From the NCBI GenBank assembly GCA_947459635.1, contig CANHEA010000001.1:1-64000 (forward strand): DNA of 64,000 bases. Reading direction: 5' to 3'. A program made the position numbers and the translations under genes. Shown in pieces: positions 17,552 to 26,946 of the stretch (the stretch's first letter is position 1; each line of letters opens with the position of its first letter). The notes under the pieces were generated by a model that did not search any database, was not told the DNA's origin, and saw nothing but the letters and a program-made list of their open reading frames with translations. The DNA is from Flavobacteriaceae bacterium. GTDB lineage: Bacteria; Bacteroidota; Bacteroidia; Flavobacteriales; Flavobacteriaceae.

Positions 17552-19453
17552 TTAGTTTTCAGTTGCCTCTTCGGGATTTACAGCTTTGGGTTTTAACAGC
17601 AAACTATCGACTTCTTTCTTACCGGTGTATTTAGCATATTCTCCTTGCAGACTGCCTTCTAACATTCTTTTTTCTAAATCGGTTCGAGTGATTTTTTTAC
17701 GAATATACTTCTCAATCATCAAACTGGTAATTGGGCCTGCCCATCTAGCACCCCAGTAACCGTTTTCTACTAAAACTGCGATCGCAATTTTAGGATTATC
17801 TTTCGGTGCGAATGCCACAAATATTGAGTGATCTTGCAGTTTTACTCGCTTACCATTTATTTTGGCAAAGTTTTCCGCAGTTCCGGTTTTTCCACAGATT
17901 TCAATGCCGTCTACTTGTAGCGCATGTGCTGTCCCTAAATTATATACATCAAATAATCCTTCAATCATTGGTTGGAAATACTTCCTGTCCACGGTCGTTA
18001 CGTGCTTGGTTCTATATTTCTTATCAATTGGTTGTCCTTTGATCGATTTGATGATATGAGGCGTATAATAAAACCCGTGATTGGCTACTGCAGCCATCAT
18101 GTTGGCCAACTGAATTGGGGTCATTAAAACTTCCCCTTGACCAATCGCATTCGACACAATTGCAGTACTTCTCCAACCTCCATTTGGATAGATTTTTTTG
18201 TAGGTTTTTGATGTGGGCGCTTTTCCTCTTCTCCCAGTTGGTAAGTCATAACCCATAAATTCACCTAATCCAAAACTTTTTAAGTGACTACTCCAAACAT
18301 CGACGCCATCTGCGGGTCGCAGATACTTATTGATGGTTTTCATGTAAACGGTTCCAAAATAAGCATTGCAGGACTCGTAGATACCACGATGCAATTGCTG
18401 AGCTCCACCATGACAGTGACATTTCATAAAACGACCTCGAGCATAACTAAAACCATGATTACAAACTACGGTGGTTTGTTCGTCAATTACTTGTTCCTGG
18501 AGTGCGATTAGACCTGTTAGAATCTTAAATGGAGAACCAGGCGGATATTCTGCAAGTAGTCCGCGGTCATACAAAGGTTTTGCTATGGAATCACGGTATA
18601 ACTTGGTGTAATTTCTAGATCGTTGTCGACCTACCAAGATTGCGGGATCATAGGATGGAGCAGTCACCAAAGCAAGGATTTCGCCAGTTTTTGGTTCAAT
18701 AGCTACAATACCACCTCTTTTGTTAACCATCAATTCTTCACCATATTTTTGAAGTTCTGCGTCTATGGAAAGATGGATGTCTTTTCCTTGAACAGCGATG
18801 GTGTCGTATTTCCCTTCTTTGTAGGAACCAATTTCCCGATTGTATTTGTCTTTTTGAATGTATTTGACCCCTTTGATTCCACGTAAAGTAGTTTCATAAC
18901 TTTCCTCAACCCCTTGTTTTCCTAATAAGTCGCCACTGTTGTAATAAGGATTTTTTAGAACAGTTTTTTCGTTTGCTTGCGTAATAAATCCAAATACGTT
19001 GGCGCCAAATTTCACTTGATAATCGCGCAAGGATCTTTTTTGAATATAAAATCCTTGAAACTTTCGAATCTTTTCTTGGAAGGCGGCGTACTCTAATTTG
19101 TTTAGTTGTGGTAAGAAAACGGATGGTAACCGTGGGCTATAAACCTTGGCTTTTGCGATTATTTTTATGAAGTCTTCTTTGGTAATATTTAATAAGTGGC
19201 AAAATTCCAAGGTGTCGATATTCTTCATATCCTTCGGAATAACCATGATGTCATAGGAAGGTTGATTAGCCACTAATAATGCGCCATTTCGATCATAGAT
19301 ATAGCCTCTCTCAGGATAGTCATATTGAATTTTGATCGCGTTATTGTCTGATTTTAGCTTGAAAGAGTCGTCAACAATTTGCAAGTAAAAGAGCCTTAAT
19401 ACCAGCAATATTGTTGCGATGATAATGACCGTAGGCAGTAATACTTTTCTCAT
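17552..19453 (-). CDS. mrdA: Penicillin-binding protein 2 (elongation transpeptidase)
   Basis: Class B PBP that cross-links peptidoglycan during side-wall growth, 633 residues. A single N-terminal membrane anchor is followed by a dimerisation/pedestal region and the transpeptidase domain. The active-site motifs are Ser307-x-x-Lys310 (P-G-S-P-F-K), S-x-N at 361-363 (E-S-C-N) and K-T-G at 522-524. A Cys-rich C-N-H-G ... C-H-C-H-G-G segment lies between the first two motifs, a position where other PBP2 proteins bind a metal. The start overlaps the mreD stop by 4 bp (ATGA), indicating translational coupling. Confidence 0.96.
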   Translation of the reverse strand: MRKVLLPTVIIIATILLVLRLFYLQIVDDSFKLKSDNNAIKIQYDYPERGYIYDRNGALLVANQPSYDIMVIPKDMKNIDTLEFCHLLNITKEDFIKIIAKAKVYSPRLPSVFLPQLNKLEYAAFQEKIRKFQGFYIQKRSLRDYQVKFGANVFGFITQANEKTVLKNPYYNSGDLLGKQGVEESYETTLRGIKGVKYIQKDKYNREIGSYKEGKYDTIAVQGKDIHLSIDAELQKYGEELMVNKRGGIVAIEPKTGEILALVTAPSYDPAILVGRQRSRNYTKLYRDSIAKPLYDRGLLAEYPPGSPFKILTGLIALQEQVIDEQTTVVCNHGFSYARGRFMKCHCHGGAQQLHRGIYESCNAYFGTVYMKTINKYLRPADGVDVWSSHLKSFGLGEFMGYDLPTGRRGKAPTSKTYKKIYPNGGWRSTAIVSNAIGQGEVLMTPIQLANMMAAVANHGFYYTPHIIKSIKGQPIDKKYRTKHVTTVDRKYFQPMIEGLFDVYNLGTAHALQVDGIEICGKTGTAENFAKINGKRVKLQDHSIFVAFAPKDNPKIAIAVLVENGYWGARWAGPITSLMIEKYIRKKITRTDLEKRMLEGSLQGEYAKYTGKKEVDSLLLKPKAVNPEEATEN

Positions 19454-19956
19454 CTTTTGTTTGGCTTGATTAGGTAGATGATAAGAATGCAGACAATCAA
19501 AGTGAAAATTGTACTTACAATGGTCTTGAGAAGGATTTCAAGTATAAAGCTCATTCGAAAAACTTCCAAAATGAATAACACAAAATGGTGCAAGACAACG
19601 GCAATGGCAAGGAATGAAAATCGCTCTGGCGTTAAGACATCATTTAGTTTTACCGTTTGATATTCGTAACTTAAACCGAATGAAAATTTAAAAATATAGG
19701 GACGATAATAAGCCAAAAGCAAAGAGGCGGCCGCATGAACGCCACCAGAATTACAAAACATATCTAAGATCAATCCGAGGAAAAAGCTAGCCAAAAGTAA
19801 GCCGGTCTTATTTCCATTTACCGGATATAAAATAATAAATAAGATATAAGGGTAAGGATTGATGTACCCCAAGAAATCCAAATTATTGAAAATAAGAATT
19901 TGAGCCGCTAAAAGCAGTAGAAATCGCGCGATATTTACAAAAATGGCGCTATTCAT
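19450..19956 (-). CDS. mreD: Rod shape-determining protein MreD
   Basis: Small integral membrane protein of the elongasome, 168 residues and about five to six helices. It starts with I-F-V-N-I-A-R-F-L-L-L-L and includes the Bacteroidota-type segment N-P-Y-P-Y-I-L-F-I-I-L-Y-P. Identification rests on hydrophobicity, length and position between mreC and PBP2, since MreD is poorly conserved. It overlaps mreC by 8 bp and PBP2 by 4 bp. Confidence 0.9.
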   Translation of the reverse strand: MNSAIFVNIARFLLLLAAQILIFNNLDFLGYINPYPYILFIILYPVNGNKTGLLLASFFLGLILDMFCNSGGVHAAASLLLAYYRPYIFKFSFGLSYEYQTVKLNDVLTPERFSFLAIAVVLHHFVLFILEVFRMSFILEILLKTIVSTIFTLIVCILIIYLIKPNKR

Positions 19957-20770
19957 TATCTTTCTTTTCTAGATTTAATATTTCCTCTCGGTCTTTACTT
20001 TTGATGATATAAACATGTCCCAAATTGGTCATATCATTAAAAAGTTTGATGTTCAAAGTATAATAATTTGTTTTATTATCGATGTAGATATTATTGATCG
20101 TTCCGATGCCAATGTTTTCAGGAAAGATGACCGACTGTCCACCAGTTACTATAGTATCTCCTTTTCTCACCGAAGCCAGTCGAGGAACATCAATCAACTG
20201 AACAAAACCAGTGCTTTTGCCGTTCCATACTAGGGAACCAAAATGATTGGACTTCTTAATTTTTGCGTTGATTTGAGATTTAACGTTCAAAATGCTAATA
20301 ACCGTTGCGTAGTTTTTTGAAGTTCGATCGACAATACCAATGATTCCTGAACTATTAATGACGCCCATATCTGACTTGACGCCAGCAGCACTTCCGCTAT
20401 TAATAGTCAAATAGTTTTCGTAGACGTTATAGGAATTGTGGATGACTTTTGAAACAATGATGTCGGCATTTCTTACGCCTTTAATGGAATCAATTTTCGG
20501 GAAAGTTGTCGTGTCTTTAGCATTGAAAATGATGCTTTTTAGTCGTGCATTTTCAATCGCTAATTCCTCGTTTTGATTTTTTAGGTTTAAATATTCGCTG
20601 ATGTTATTAATGCGTTCATACACGCCACCGCTTAAGAAATTAGCTGAACTAATCACTTTACTTCTGTGATAAGAATGCGATTGAATTGTGAACACTAACG
20701 AAACCACCAAAAGCAGCAAAAACAGCAATCGATAGCTGTTTTTAAATATAAAAATAAATATTTGCTGCAT
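19949..20770 (-). CDS. mreC: Rod shape-determining protein MreC
   Basis: Periplasmic scaffold of the elongasome, 273 residues. One N-terminal helix (about 8-28) precedes a short coiled coil (L-N-L-K-N-Q-N-E-E-L-A-I-E-N, about 60-80) and the two beta-barrel domains typical of MreC. The motif N-S-S-G-I-I-G-I-V and the G-D-T-I-V-T-G-G-Q-S block are characteristic. It is followed by mreD with an 8-bp overlap and preceded by mreB after 64 bp. Confidence 0.94.
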   Translation of the reverse strand: MQQIFIFIFKNSYRLLFLLLLVVSLVFTIQSHSYHRSKVISSANFLSGGVYERINNISEYLNLKNQNEELAIENARLKSIIFNAKDTTTFPKIDSIKGVRNADIIVSKVIHNSYNVYENYLTINSGSAAGVKSDMGVINSSGIIGIVDRTSKNYATVISILNVKSQINAKIKKSNHFGSLVWNGKSTGFVQLIDVPRLASVRKGDTIVTGGQSVIFPENIGIGTINNIYIDNKTNYYTLNIKLFNDMTNLGHVYIIKSKDREEILNLEKKDNE

Positions 20771-20834
20771 TTTCTAATGTATAAAATGTGAGGTTGTTTT
20801 TTGAAACAAATCACTAACCACTAATTTCTGACTC

Positions 20835-21863
20835 TTATTTTATAAGGATGCTTCTAAATTTTGGAATGTTTTTCAACGCCATTCCAGTTCCACGAACTAC
20901 CGCTCTTAACGGATCTTCCGCAATATAAACTGGCAAATCTGTTTTTTGAGAAATACGTTTGTCTAAACCTCTTAACATAGAACCTCCACCTGCTAAATAA
21001 ATACCAGTGTTGTAGATGTCCGCGGCCAATTCTGGCGGCGTTTGAGATAAAGTTTCCATAACAGCGTCTTCGATTCGTTGAATGGATTTGTCTAAGGCTT
21101 TTGCAATTTCTCTATAGGAAACTTCCACTTGTTTTGGTTTTCCGGTCAATAAATCTCGACCTTGAACTGACATATCTTCTGGCGCAGTTTCTAATTCTTC
21201 GAGTGCAGCACCGACAGTAATTTTGATTTTTTCAGCAGTACTTTCTCCAACAAATAAATTGTGCTGTGTACGCATGTAGTAAACAATATCATTGGTGAAA
21301 ACATCACCCGCAATTTTTACAGATTTATCACATACAATTCCACCCAATGCAATAACCGCAATTTCAGTAGTTCCACCACCAATATCAACAATCATATTTC
21401 CTTTCGGTTGCATAATATCGATGCCAATACCGATAGCTGCTGCCATTGGCTCATGTATCAAATAAACTTCTTTTCCGTTTACGCGTTCGCAAGATTCCTT
21501 TACCGCTCGCATCTCTACTTCTGTAATTCCGGATGGTATACAAACTACCATTCGCAAGGCAGGAGTAAACATTCTTTTCTTTAAGGCTGGAATGCTTTTA
21601 ATAAACATGCTGATCATCTTCTCAGAAGCATCGAAATCTGCGATAACCCCATCTTTAAGTGGACGAATGGTTTTAATGTTTTCATGGGTTTTACCTTGCA
21701 TCATATTCGCCTCTTTTCCAACGGCAATTATTTTACCTGATATGCGATCACGAGCTACGATCGACGGACTGTCAATGACTACTTTGTCATTGTGAATAAT
21801 AAGCGTATTAGCGGTACCAAGATCTATCGCAATATCCTCGGTCATGAAATCAAAAAATCCCAT
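20835..21863 (-). CDS. mreB: Actin-like cell-shape protein MreB
   Basis: Cytoskeletal ATPase that positions the peptidoglycan elongation machinery, 342 residues. The actin-fold phosphate-1 loop reads D-L-G-T-A-N-T-L-I (residues 14-22), phosphate-2 reads D-I-G-G-G-T-T-E-I, and L-A-G-G-G-S-M-L-R-G is the adenosine motif. It is the first gene of the elongation operon, with its own -7 element in the 57 bp separating it from purH. Confidence 0.98.
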   Translation of the reverse strand: MGFFDFMTEDIAIDLGTANTLIIHNDKVVIDSPSIVARDRISGKIIAVGKEANMMQGKTHENIKTIRPLKDGVIADFDASEKMISMFIKSIPALKKRMFTPALRMVVCIPSGITEVEMRAVKESCERVNGKEVYLIHEPMAAAIGIGIDIMQPKGNMIVDIGGGTTEIAVIALGGIVCDKSVKIAGDVFTNDIVYYMRTQHNLFVGESTAEKIKITVGAALEELETAPEDMSVQGRDLLTGKPKQVEVSYREIAKALDKSIQRIEDAVMETLSQTPPELAADIYNTGIYLAGGGSMLRGLDKRISQKTDLPVYIAEDPLRAVVRGTGMALKNIPKFRSILIK

Positions 21864-21906
21864 AAGTCTTTTAAGGGTTTATTATGTTTATATAAAATTT
21901 AGTGCA

Positions 21907-21914
21907 CAAAGTTA
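21907..21914 (-). promoter_or_regulatory. -7 element (TAACTTTG) for mreB
   Basis: A perfect match to the Bacteroidota -7 consensus TAnnTTTG, 43 bp upstream of the mreB ATG. No TTG at the usual -33 spacing, so support rests on the -7 box and position. Confidence 0.5.
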
Positions 21915-21920
21915 AACAAA

Positions 21921-23447
21921 TTAATGTTTAAAATGACGCGTTCCAGTAAATACCATTGCAACTTTATTTTCGTTGCAATAATCGATACTTAACGCATCTT
22001 TTATCGAACCTCCAGGTTGAATTACCGCAGTAATACCTGCCTCTTTCGCAATCTCAACACAATCAGGAAATGGAAAAAAAGCATCACTTGCCATGACTGA
22101 ACCGTTCAAATCAAATCCAAAAGTGTGTGCTTTTTCAATGGCTTGTCGCAAAGCGTCTACTCTCGAAGTTTGTCCAGTTCCTGAAGCAATCAAAGTGTTG
22201 TTTTTTGCCAAAACAATCGTATTCGATTTAGTGTTTTTACATATTTTAGAAGCAAAGATCAAATCTTCAATTTCTTCAGCACTTGGCTCCGTTATGGTAA
22301 CGGTTTTTAAATGCTCTTTATTGTCGGTAATGTTGTTTTTATCTTGAACCAAAAATCCATTTAAACAAGTTCTTACTTGTCTTTGCGGCAAGGCTACTTC
22401 ATTTTGAATTAGGATAATTCGGTTCTTCTTTTCGGATAAAATTGAAATTGCCTCAGCATCATAACTTGGCGCAATTACAACTTCGCAGAAAAGCGCATTA
22501 ATTTCGTTGGCAGTTTCGACATCAATCTTCAGATTGGCAATAAGAACGCCACCAAAAGCTGAGGTTGGATCGCCTGCCAATGCAGCCAAATACGCTTCTT
22601 TCATAGATTTTCTCGTTGCTAATCCACAGGCGTTATTGTGTTTCAAAATAGCAAAAGTCGGCGCTTCATTCTTAAATTCTAGAATCAAATTGACAGCTGC
22701 ATCAACGTCTAGCAAATTATTATAGGATAGTTCTTTGCCGTGTATTTTTTGGAACATAGAATCAAAGTCACCAAAGAAAAATCCCTTTTGATGCGGGTTC
22801 TCGCCATAGCGCAAAATTTGTCCGTGAGCAATACTCTCTTTGTAGATCGTCTCGTCCTGATTAAAATAATTGAAAATAGCCGTATCATAATGAGAGGAAA
22901 CGTGAAATGCTTTCGTCGCTAGTAGTCTTCTATTTTCAAGCGTCGTTGCTCCACTTTGAGACGTGATCAAATCAAGTAATATCGCATATTCATCTACCGA
23001 AGCCACAATCACGGTGTCTTTAAAATTTTTAGCAGCGGCTCGTATTAATGAAATGCCGCCAATGTCAATTTTTTCAATGATGTCAATTTCTGACGCACCT
23101 GAAGCAACGGTTTTTTCAAAAGGATACAAATCAACAATCACCAAGTCGATTTGTGGAATTTGAAATTCTTCCATTTGTTGCACATCGGTTTCGTTGTCTT
23201 GACGATTTAGAATTCCGCCGAAAATTTTCGGATGCAAAGTCTTAACGCGGCCACCCAAAATGGAAGGATAAGACGTAATATCTTCAACCGCGACCACCGG
23301 TATGCCGAGATTTTTAATAAATTCTTCAGTGCCACCAGTCGAATACAGAATTACATTTTGTTCGTGTAGTTTTCGAACAAGAGGCTCTAATCCATCTTTT
23401 GAAAAAACAGAAATTAAGGCCGATTTGATTGTTTTTGAAGTGCTCAT
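21921..23447 (-). CDS. purH: Bifunctional AICAR transformylase / IMP cyclohydrolase
   Basis: Catalyses the last two steps of IMP synthesis, 508 residues as usual. The N-terminal MGS-like cyclohydrolase domain carries the phosphate-binding S-T-G-G-T-E motif (about 36-41). The AICAR transformylase domain opens at R-Y-G-E-N-P-H-Q and contains the catalytic Lys-His pair in I-L-K-H-N-N-A-C-G. It has the best promoter in the window, and lies 57 bp upstream of mreB on the same strand, so read-through into the shape operon is possible. Confidence 0.97.
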   Translation of the reverse strand: MSTSKTIKSALISVFSKDGLEPLVRKLHEQNVILYSTGGTEEFIKNLGIPVVAVEDITSYPSILGGRVKTLHPKIFGGILNRQDNETDVQQMEEFQIPQIDLVIVDLYPFEKTVASGASEIDIIEKIDIGGISLIRAAAKNFKDTVIVASVDEYAILLDLITSQSGATTLENRRLLATKAFHVSSHYDTAIFNYFNQDETIYKESIAHGQILRYGENPHQKGFFFGDFDSMFQKIHGKELSYNNLLDVDAAVNLILEFKNEAPTFAILKHNNACGLATRKSMKEAYLAALAGDPTSAFGGVLIANLKIDVETANEINALFCEVVIAPSYDAEAISILSEKKNRIILIQNEVALPQRQVRTCLNGFLVQDKNNITDNKEHLKTVTITEPSAEEIEDLIFASKICKNTKSNTIVLAKNNTLIASGTGQTSRVDALRQAIEKAHTFGFDLNGSVMASDAFFPFPDCVEIAKEAGITAVIQPGGSIKDALSIDYCNENKVAMVFTGTRHFKH

Positions 23448-23469
23448 AAAGTAGTTGTGTTTGTAGCTG

Positions 23470-23500
23470 CAAAAGTAGTTTTTTTGAAACTAAAATTCAA
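23470..23500 (-). promoter_or_regulatory. Complete Bacteroidota promoter for purH (TTG-N20-TACTTTTG)
   Basis: On the minus strand, TTG (23500-23498) is followed after 20 bp by TACTTTTG (23477-23470), matching both -33 and -7 consensus elements of the Bacteroidota primary sigma factor with ideal spacing. It lies 22 bp before the purH ATG. Confidence 0.75.
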
Positions 23501-23607
23501 CTGATTACTGTAACAATATTGCAGAAAGTCCTACAAATCGGCAAGTCCATTTTTATTAGGATGCTGATGAAAAAATGCGGATTTTTACTTTTCCAAAATT
23601 CAAGTCT

Positions 23608-24864
23608 ATGATTGTTTATTTCCGGCTGTTATCTGAGAGTTTTAGTTTTGCGTTGAACGCGCTACGCAATAATAAATTGCGAACTTTATTGTCACTTTTA
23701 GGGGTAACGATCGGAATTTTTTCAATTATCGCAGTTCTTGCTGCAGTCGATTCTTTGGATAGGAAGATAAAAAGCGATTTGAGCACATTAGACAAGAACA
23801 CCATTTATTTGACTAGTGTGTCATTTGGCCCCACCGATATTCCGGAATGGAAGAGAGAACAATTTCCGAAAGTAAATTACGAAGAATACCAATATTTAAA
23901 GGAAAACCTAAGTCACACTGAGCATGTTTGTTATCAATTTTTCACCAATCGGGAAAGTGTGAAGTTTGAAAAAAAGGTGATGACTGATGTAAATATTGTG
24001 CCTGTAACCCATGAGTTTGTAGATATTCAGCGACTAGAGTTTTCGGAAGGTCGTTTTTTTAATGAATCTGAATCGAATTCTGGTCGACCAGTAGTTGTTT
24101 TAGGTTATGAAATTGCAAAAGGTCTTTTTGATGACGCAGATCCCATTGGAAAAACCGTCCGACTATATGGTCAACGTTTTTTAGTAATTGGAATGACCAA
24201 AAAGAAAGGTGAGTCTGGAATTGACATGGGAGGTGGAGATGATACTTCCGTATTTTTACCAACTAATTTCTTAAGGCAATTGTACGGCGATAACAATGAA
24301 ATGATGCTTCCAGTAATTATCATCAAACCAGAAAAAGGCGCTGACATTCCTGAATTGAGAGGAGAAATTGGACAAAAGTTAAGAAATATGCGCGGCGTAA
24401 AAACAGATGAAATTAACAATTTTTTCGTCAATATTCTTTCGGGATTTACGGACTTAATAGACGGAATTGTCTCTCAAATGAATATGATTGGTTGGATTAT
24501 TAGTGGATTCTCATTGTTGGTTGGTGGATTTGGAATTGCGAATATAATGTTTGTTTCTGTTAAGGAGCGAACGAATTTGATTGGTATTCAAAAATCGCTA
24601 GGCGCCAAAAACAAGTTTATCTTATTTCAATTCCTTTTTGAATCAATAATATTGTCTTTGATTGGCGGCGTTTTTGGATTGCTTTTGGTTTGGATTATCT
24701 CGATTGTACTTACCAATGCACTTGATTTTGAATTTGTCCTAGGTTTTTGGAATATTGTATTGGGAACCGGGTTATCTGCCTTTATCGGACTTTTATCTGG
24801 AATTCTACCTGCAATTTCAGCGTCGCGTTTGGATCCTGTTGAGGCAATCCGAACTGGAATGTAA
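23608..24864 (+). CDS. MacB/FtsX-like ABC transporter permease
   Basis: Inner-membrane permease of 418 residues: one N-terminal helix (about 20-45), a large periplasmic MacB-PCD domain (about 45-260), and three C-terminal helices forming an FtsX domain. The segment F-A-L-N-A-L-R-N-N-K-L-R-T-L-L-S-L-L-G is the typical start, which supports the ATG at 23608 over the upstream one at 23575. The C-terminal I-S-A-S-R-L-D-P-V-E-A-I-R coupling motif contacts the ATPase. No ATPase gene is adjacent, so the partner must be encoded elsewhere. The substrate is unknown (efflux or lipoprotein-type transport are family possibilities). Confidence 0.9.
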   Translation: MIVYFRLLSESFSFALNALRNNKLRTLLSLLGVTIGIFSIIAVLAAVDSLDRKIKSDLSTLDKNTIYLTSVSFGPTDIPEWKREQFPKVNYEEYQYLKENLSHTEHVCYQFFTNRESVKFEKKVMTDVNIVPVTHEFVDIQRLEFSEGRFFNESESNSGRPVVVLGYEIAKGLFDDADPIGKTVRLYGQRFLVIGMTKKKGESGIDMGGGDDTSVFLPTNFLRQLYGDNNEMMLPVIIIKPEKGADIPELRGEIGQKLRNMRGVKTDEINNFFVNILSGFTDLIDGIVSQMNMIGWIISGFSLLVGGFGIANIMFVSVKERTNLIGIQKSLGAKNKFILFQFLFESIILSLIGGVFGLLLVWIISIVLTNALDFEFVLGFWNIVLGTGLSAFIGLLSGILPAISASRLDPVEAIRTGM

Positions 24865-24873
24865 TGAACAAAA

Positions 24874-24899
24874 AAAATCCCGAAAATGATCGGGATTTT
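24874..24899. terminator. Bidirectional terminator between permease gene and accD
   Basis: A 7-bp perfect stem (24877-24883 with 24890-24896) has an A-run before it and a T-run after it. It fills the 38-bp gap between convergent stop codons, overlapping neither gene. Confidence 0.85.
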
Positions 24900-24902
24900 A
24901 AT

Positions 24903-25757
24903 TTATCGTATTTCGTTATTTTCAATTAAGTCAATAAATAAATTGATTTTGTCTTTCAGTTCCTTTCTTGGTGTAATAAAATCTAGGAAGCCATGTTCTA
25001 AGACAAATTCTGCAGTTTGAAATCCCTCTGGCAAGTCTTTTCCCGTTGTGTCTTTTACTACACGTGGACCTGCAAAACCAATCAAAGCTCCAGGTTCTGA
25101 AATGTTGACATCACCTAACATGGCATAGGAAGCTGTAGTTCCTCCTGTTGTTGGATCGGTACACAAGGAAATATAAGGAATTCCCGCTTCGGCCAATTGC
25201 GCCAGTTTTGCTGAGGTTTTTGCCAATTGCATTAAAGAATAGGCAGCTTCCATCATACGTGCACCACCAGATTTTGAAATCATCACAAATGGTATTTTGT
25301 TCTTGATAGAATGATCAATTCCGCGTGCGATTTTTTCGCCAACAACCGCTCCCATAGAACCGCCAATGAATGCAAAATCCATACAGCAAATCACTAGGTC
25401 TTTCCCTTTTGATTTTCCAACGGCAGTTCGAACCGCATCTTTTAGATTTGTTTTCTCCATCACTTCCTTCAAACGGTCAGAATATTTCTTCGTGTCTTCG
25501 AAATGCAACGGGTCTTTGGAGGTCATTTTAGCATCGAGTTCTTTAAACTCATTGTTGTCGAAAAGTATTGAAAAATACTCAGCACTCCCTATTCTCACGT
25601 GAAATCCGTCTTCTGGGCTCACCCATAGATTGCGTTCTAACTCATCTGCATCGACAATTTTTCCTGTTGGAGATTTATACCATAGTCCTTTAGGTACATC
25701 TTTCTTATCTTCAGTCGCGGTGGTAATTCCTTTTTCTGTTCTTTTAAACCAAGCCAT
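24903..25757 (-). CDS. accD: Acetyl-CoA carboxylase carboxyltransferase subunit beta, zinc ribbon lost
   Basis: Beta subunit of the carboxyltransferase that makes malonyl-CoA, 284 residues. The crotonase-fold core is intact ([19 protein letters not shown]). The N-terminal region aligns by eye with the E. coli zinc-ribbon segment ([10 protein letters not shown] ... [12 protein letters not shown]) but none of the four zinc-binding cysteines remains: two positions are Ser, one is deleted and one acidic. The fba gene lies 74 bp upstream on the same strand. The enzyme assignment is secure; how this form contacts partners or nucleic acid without the ribbon is unknown. Confidence 0.95.
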   Translation of the reverse strand: MAWFKRTEKGITTATEDKKDVPKGLWYKSPTGKIVDADELERNLWVSPEDGFHVRIGSAEYFSILFDNNEFKELDAKMTSKDPLHFEDTKKYSDRLKEVMEKTNLKDAVRTAVGKSKGKDLVICCMDFAFIGGSMGAVVGEKIARGIDHSIKNKIPFVMISKSGGARMMEAAYSLMQLAKTSAKLAQLAEAGIPYISLCTDPTTGGTTASYAMLGDVNISEPGALIGFAGPRVVKDTTGKDLPEGFQTAEFVLEHGFLDFITPRKELKDKINLFIDLIENNEIR

Positions 25758-25779
25758 AGTTATGTTTGATTTTGGAAAT

Positions 25780-25800
25780 ACGATTCACGATATACGATTT
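25780..25800 (+). repeat. Tandem heptamer array (ACGATTC-like, 3 units)
   Basis: Three adjacent 7-bp units ACGATTC, ACGATAT and ACGATTT lie in the 74 bp between fba and accD. It is one of a set of locus-specific short word arrays in this window. Confidence 0.6.
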
Positions 25801-25831
25801 GGTCGAATATCGGCTATCGAAAATCCTAAAT

Positions 25832-26899
25832 TTATAATGTGTTTACGTTGTTCAAATCAGCAAATGCTTGTTCCAATCTCTTGTTGAATGTCATTTCGCC
25901 TTCGCGAACCCATTTTCTTGGGTCGTAGTGTTTTTTGTTCGGTGACTCAGGACCATCTGGACTTCCGATTTGGGTTCTTAAATAGTCAATATTATTCACC
26001 ATATAATCACGAATTCCTTCAGTAAAAGCAAACTGTAAATCCGTGTCGATATTCATTTTGATTACACCATAGCTGATGCCTTCTCTAATTTCCTCAAGCG
26101 TTGATCCAGATCCTCCATGAAAGACAAAATCAACTGGATTGTGTCCTGTATTGAATTTGTTCTGCACATAATCTTGAGAATTTTTAAGAATTTTTGGCGT
26201 TAATTTTACGTTTCCTGGTTTGTAAACACCATGTACATTTCCAAATGCGGCTGCAATGGTAAAACGTGGACTTACTTTCATCAATTCTTCGTAAGCATAC
26301 GCTACTTCATCAGGCTGTGTGTAAAGCTTTGAGCTGTCTACATCTGAATTATCAACACCATCTTCTTCACCGCCTGTAATTCCAAGTTCAATTTCAAGTG
26401 TCATACCCATTTTGCTCATACGTTTTAAGTATTGTGCGCAGATTTCGATGTTTTCGTGAAGCGGTTCTTCAGACAAATCAATCATGTGAGAGCTGAATAA
26501 CGGTTTTCCTGTTTCAGCGAAGTGTTTTTCGCTTGCGTCTAGCAAACCGTCTAACCAAGGTAACAATTTCTTAGCGCAGTGATCCGTATGTAATATTACT
26601 GTTGCACCATAGGCTTCAGCAAGGGTATGAATGTGCTTCGCGCCTGCAATACCTCCAGCTATAGCCGCTTTCTCATTGGCATTAGACAAACCTTTTCCTG
26701 CATTAAAAATGGCACCTCCGTTAGAAAATTGAATAATAACTGGAGCATTAAGCTTTGCGGCAGTCTCCAAAACACCATTAATGGTACTAGAACCTGTTAC
26801 ATTTACTGCAGGTAAAGCAAAACCTTTTTCTTTTGCGTACTGGAATATTTCTTGAACTTGATCGCCTGTGGCAACGCCAGGTTTGATGCTATGAGCCAT
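25832..26899 (-). CDS. fbaA: Class II fructose-1,6-bisphosphate aldolase
   Basis: Zinc-dependent aldolase of glycolysis and gluconeogenesis, 355 residues. The metal-site motif H-T-D-H-C-A-K-K-L-L-P-W (about 109-120) and the later F-V-F-H-G-G-S-G-S-T phosphate loop are intact, as is Y-G-V-I-K-M-N-I-D-T-D. The length fits the E. coli FbaA-like (class IIA) group. It is flanked by tamL upstream (47 bp) and accD downstream (74 bp), all minus strand. A -7 element lies just upstream. Confidence 0.96.
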   Translation of the reverse strand: MAHSIKPGVATGDQVQEIFQYAKEKGFALPAVNVTGSSTINGVLETAAKLNAPVIIQFSNGGAIFNAGKGLSNANEKAAIAGGIAGAKHIHTLAEAYGATVILHTDHCAKKLLPWLDGLLDASEKHFAETGKPLFSSHMIDLSEEPLHENIEICAQYLKRMSKMGMTLEIELGITGGEEDGVDNSDVDSSKLYTQPDEVAYAYEELMKVSPRFTIAAAFGNVHGVYKPGNVKLTPKILKNSQDYVQNKFNTGHNPVDFVFHGGSGSTLEEIREGISYGVIKMNIDTDLQFAFTEGIRDYMVNNIDYLRTQIGSPDGPESPNKKHYDPRKWVREGEMTFNKRLEQAFADLNNVNTL

Positions 26900-26925
26900 G
26901 TGAGTTATTTTAGGGTTAAGGACTA

Positions 26926-26933
26926 CAAAAATA
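26926..26933 (-). promoter_or_regulatory. -7 element (TATTTTTG) for fba
   Basis: A perfect TAnnTTTG match 26 bp before the aldolase ATG, in the 47-bp gap after tamL. No -33 TTG at normal spacing was found. Confidence 0.4.
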
Positions 26934-26946
26934 ATAATTAATAAAT

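Noticed and set aside
20811-20831. Heptamer array (TCACTAA, CCACTAA) between mreC and mreB
   Set aside because: Only two good units and a weak third; could be chance in AT-rich DNA.
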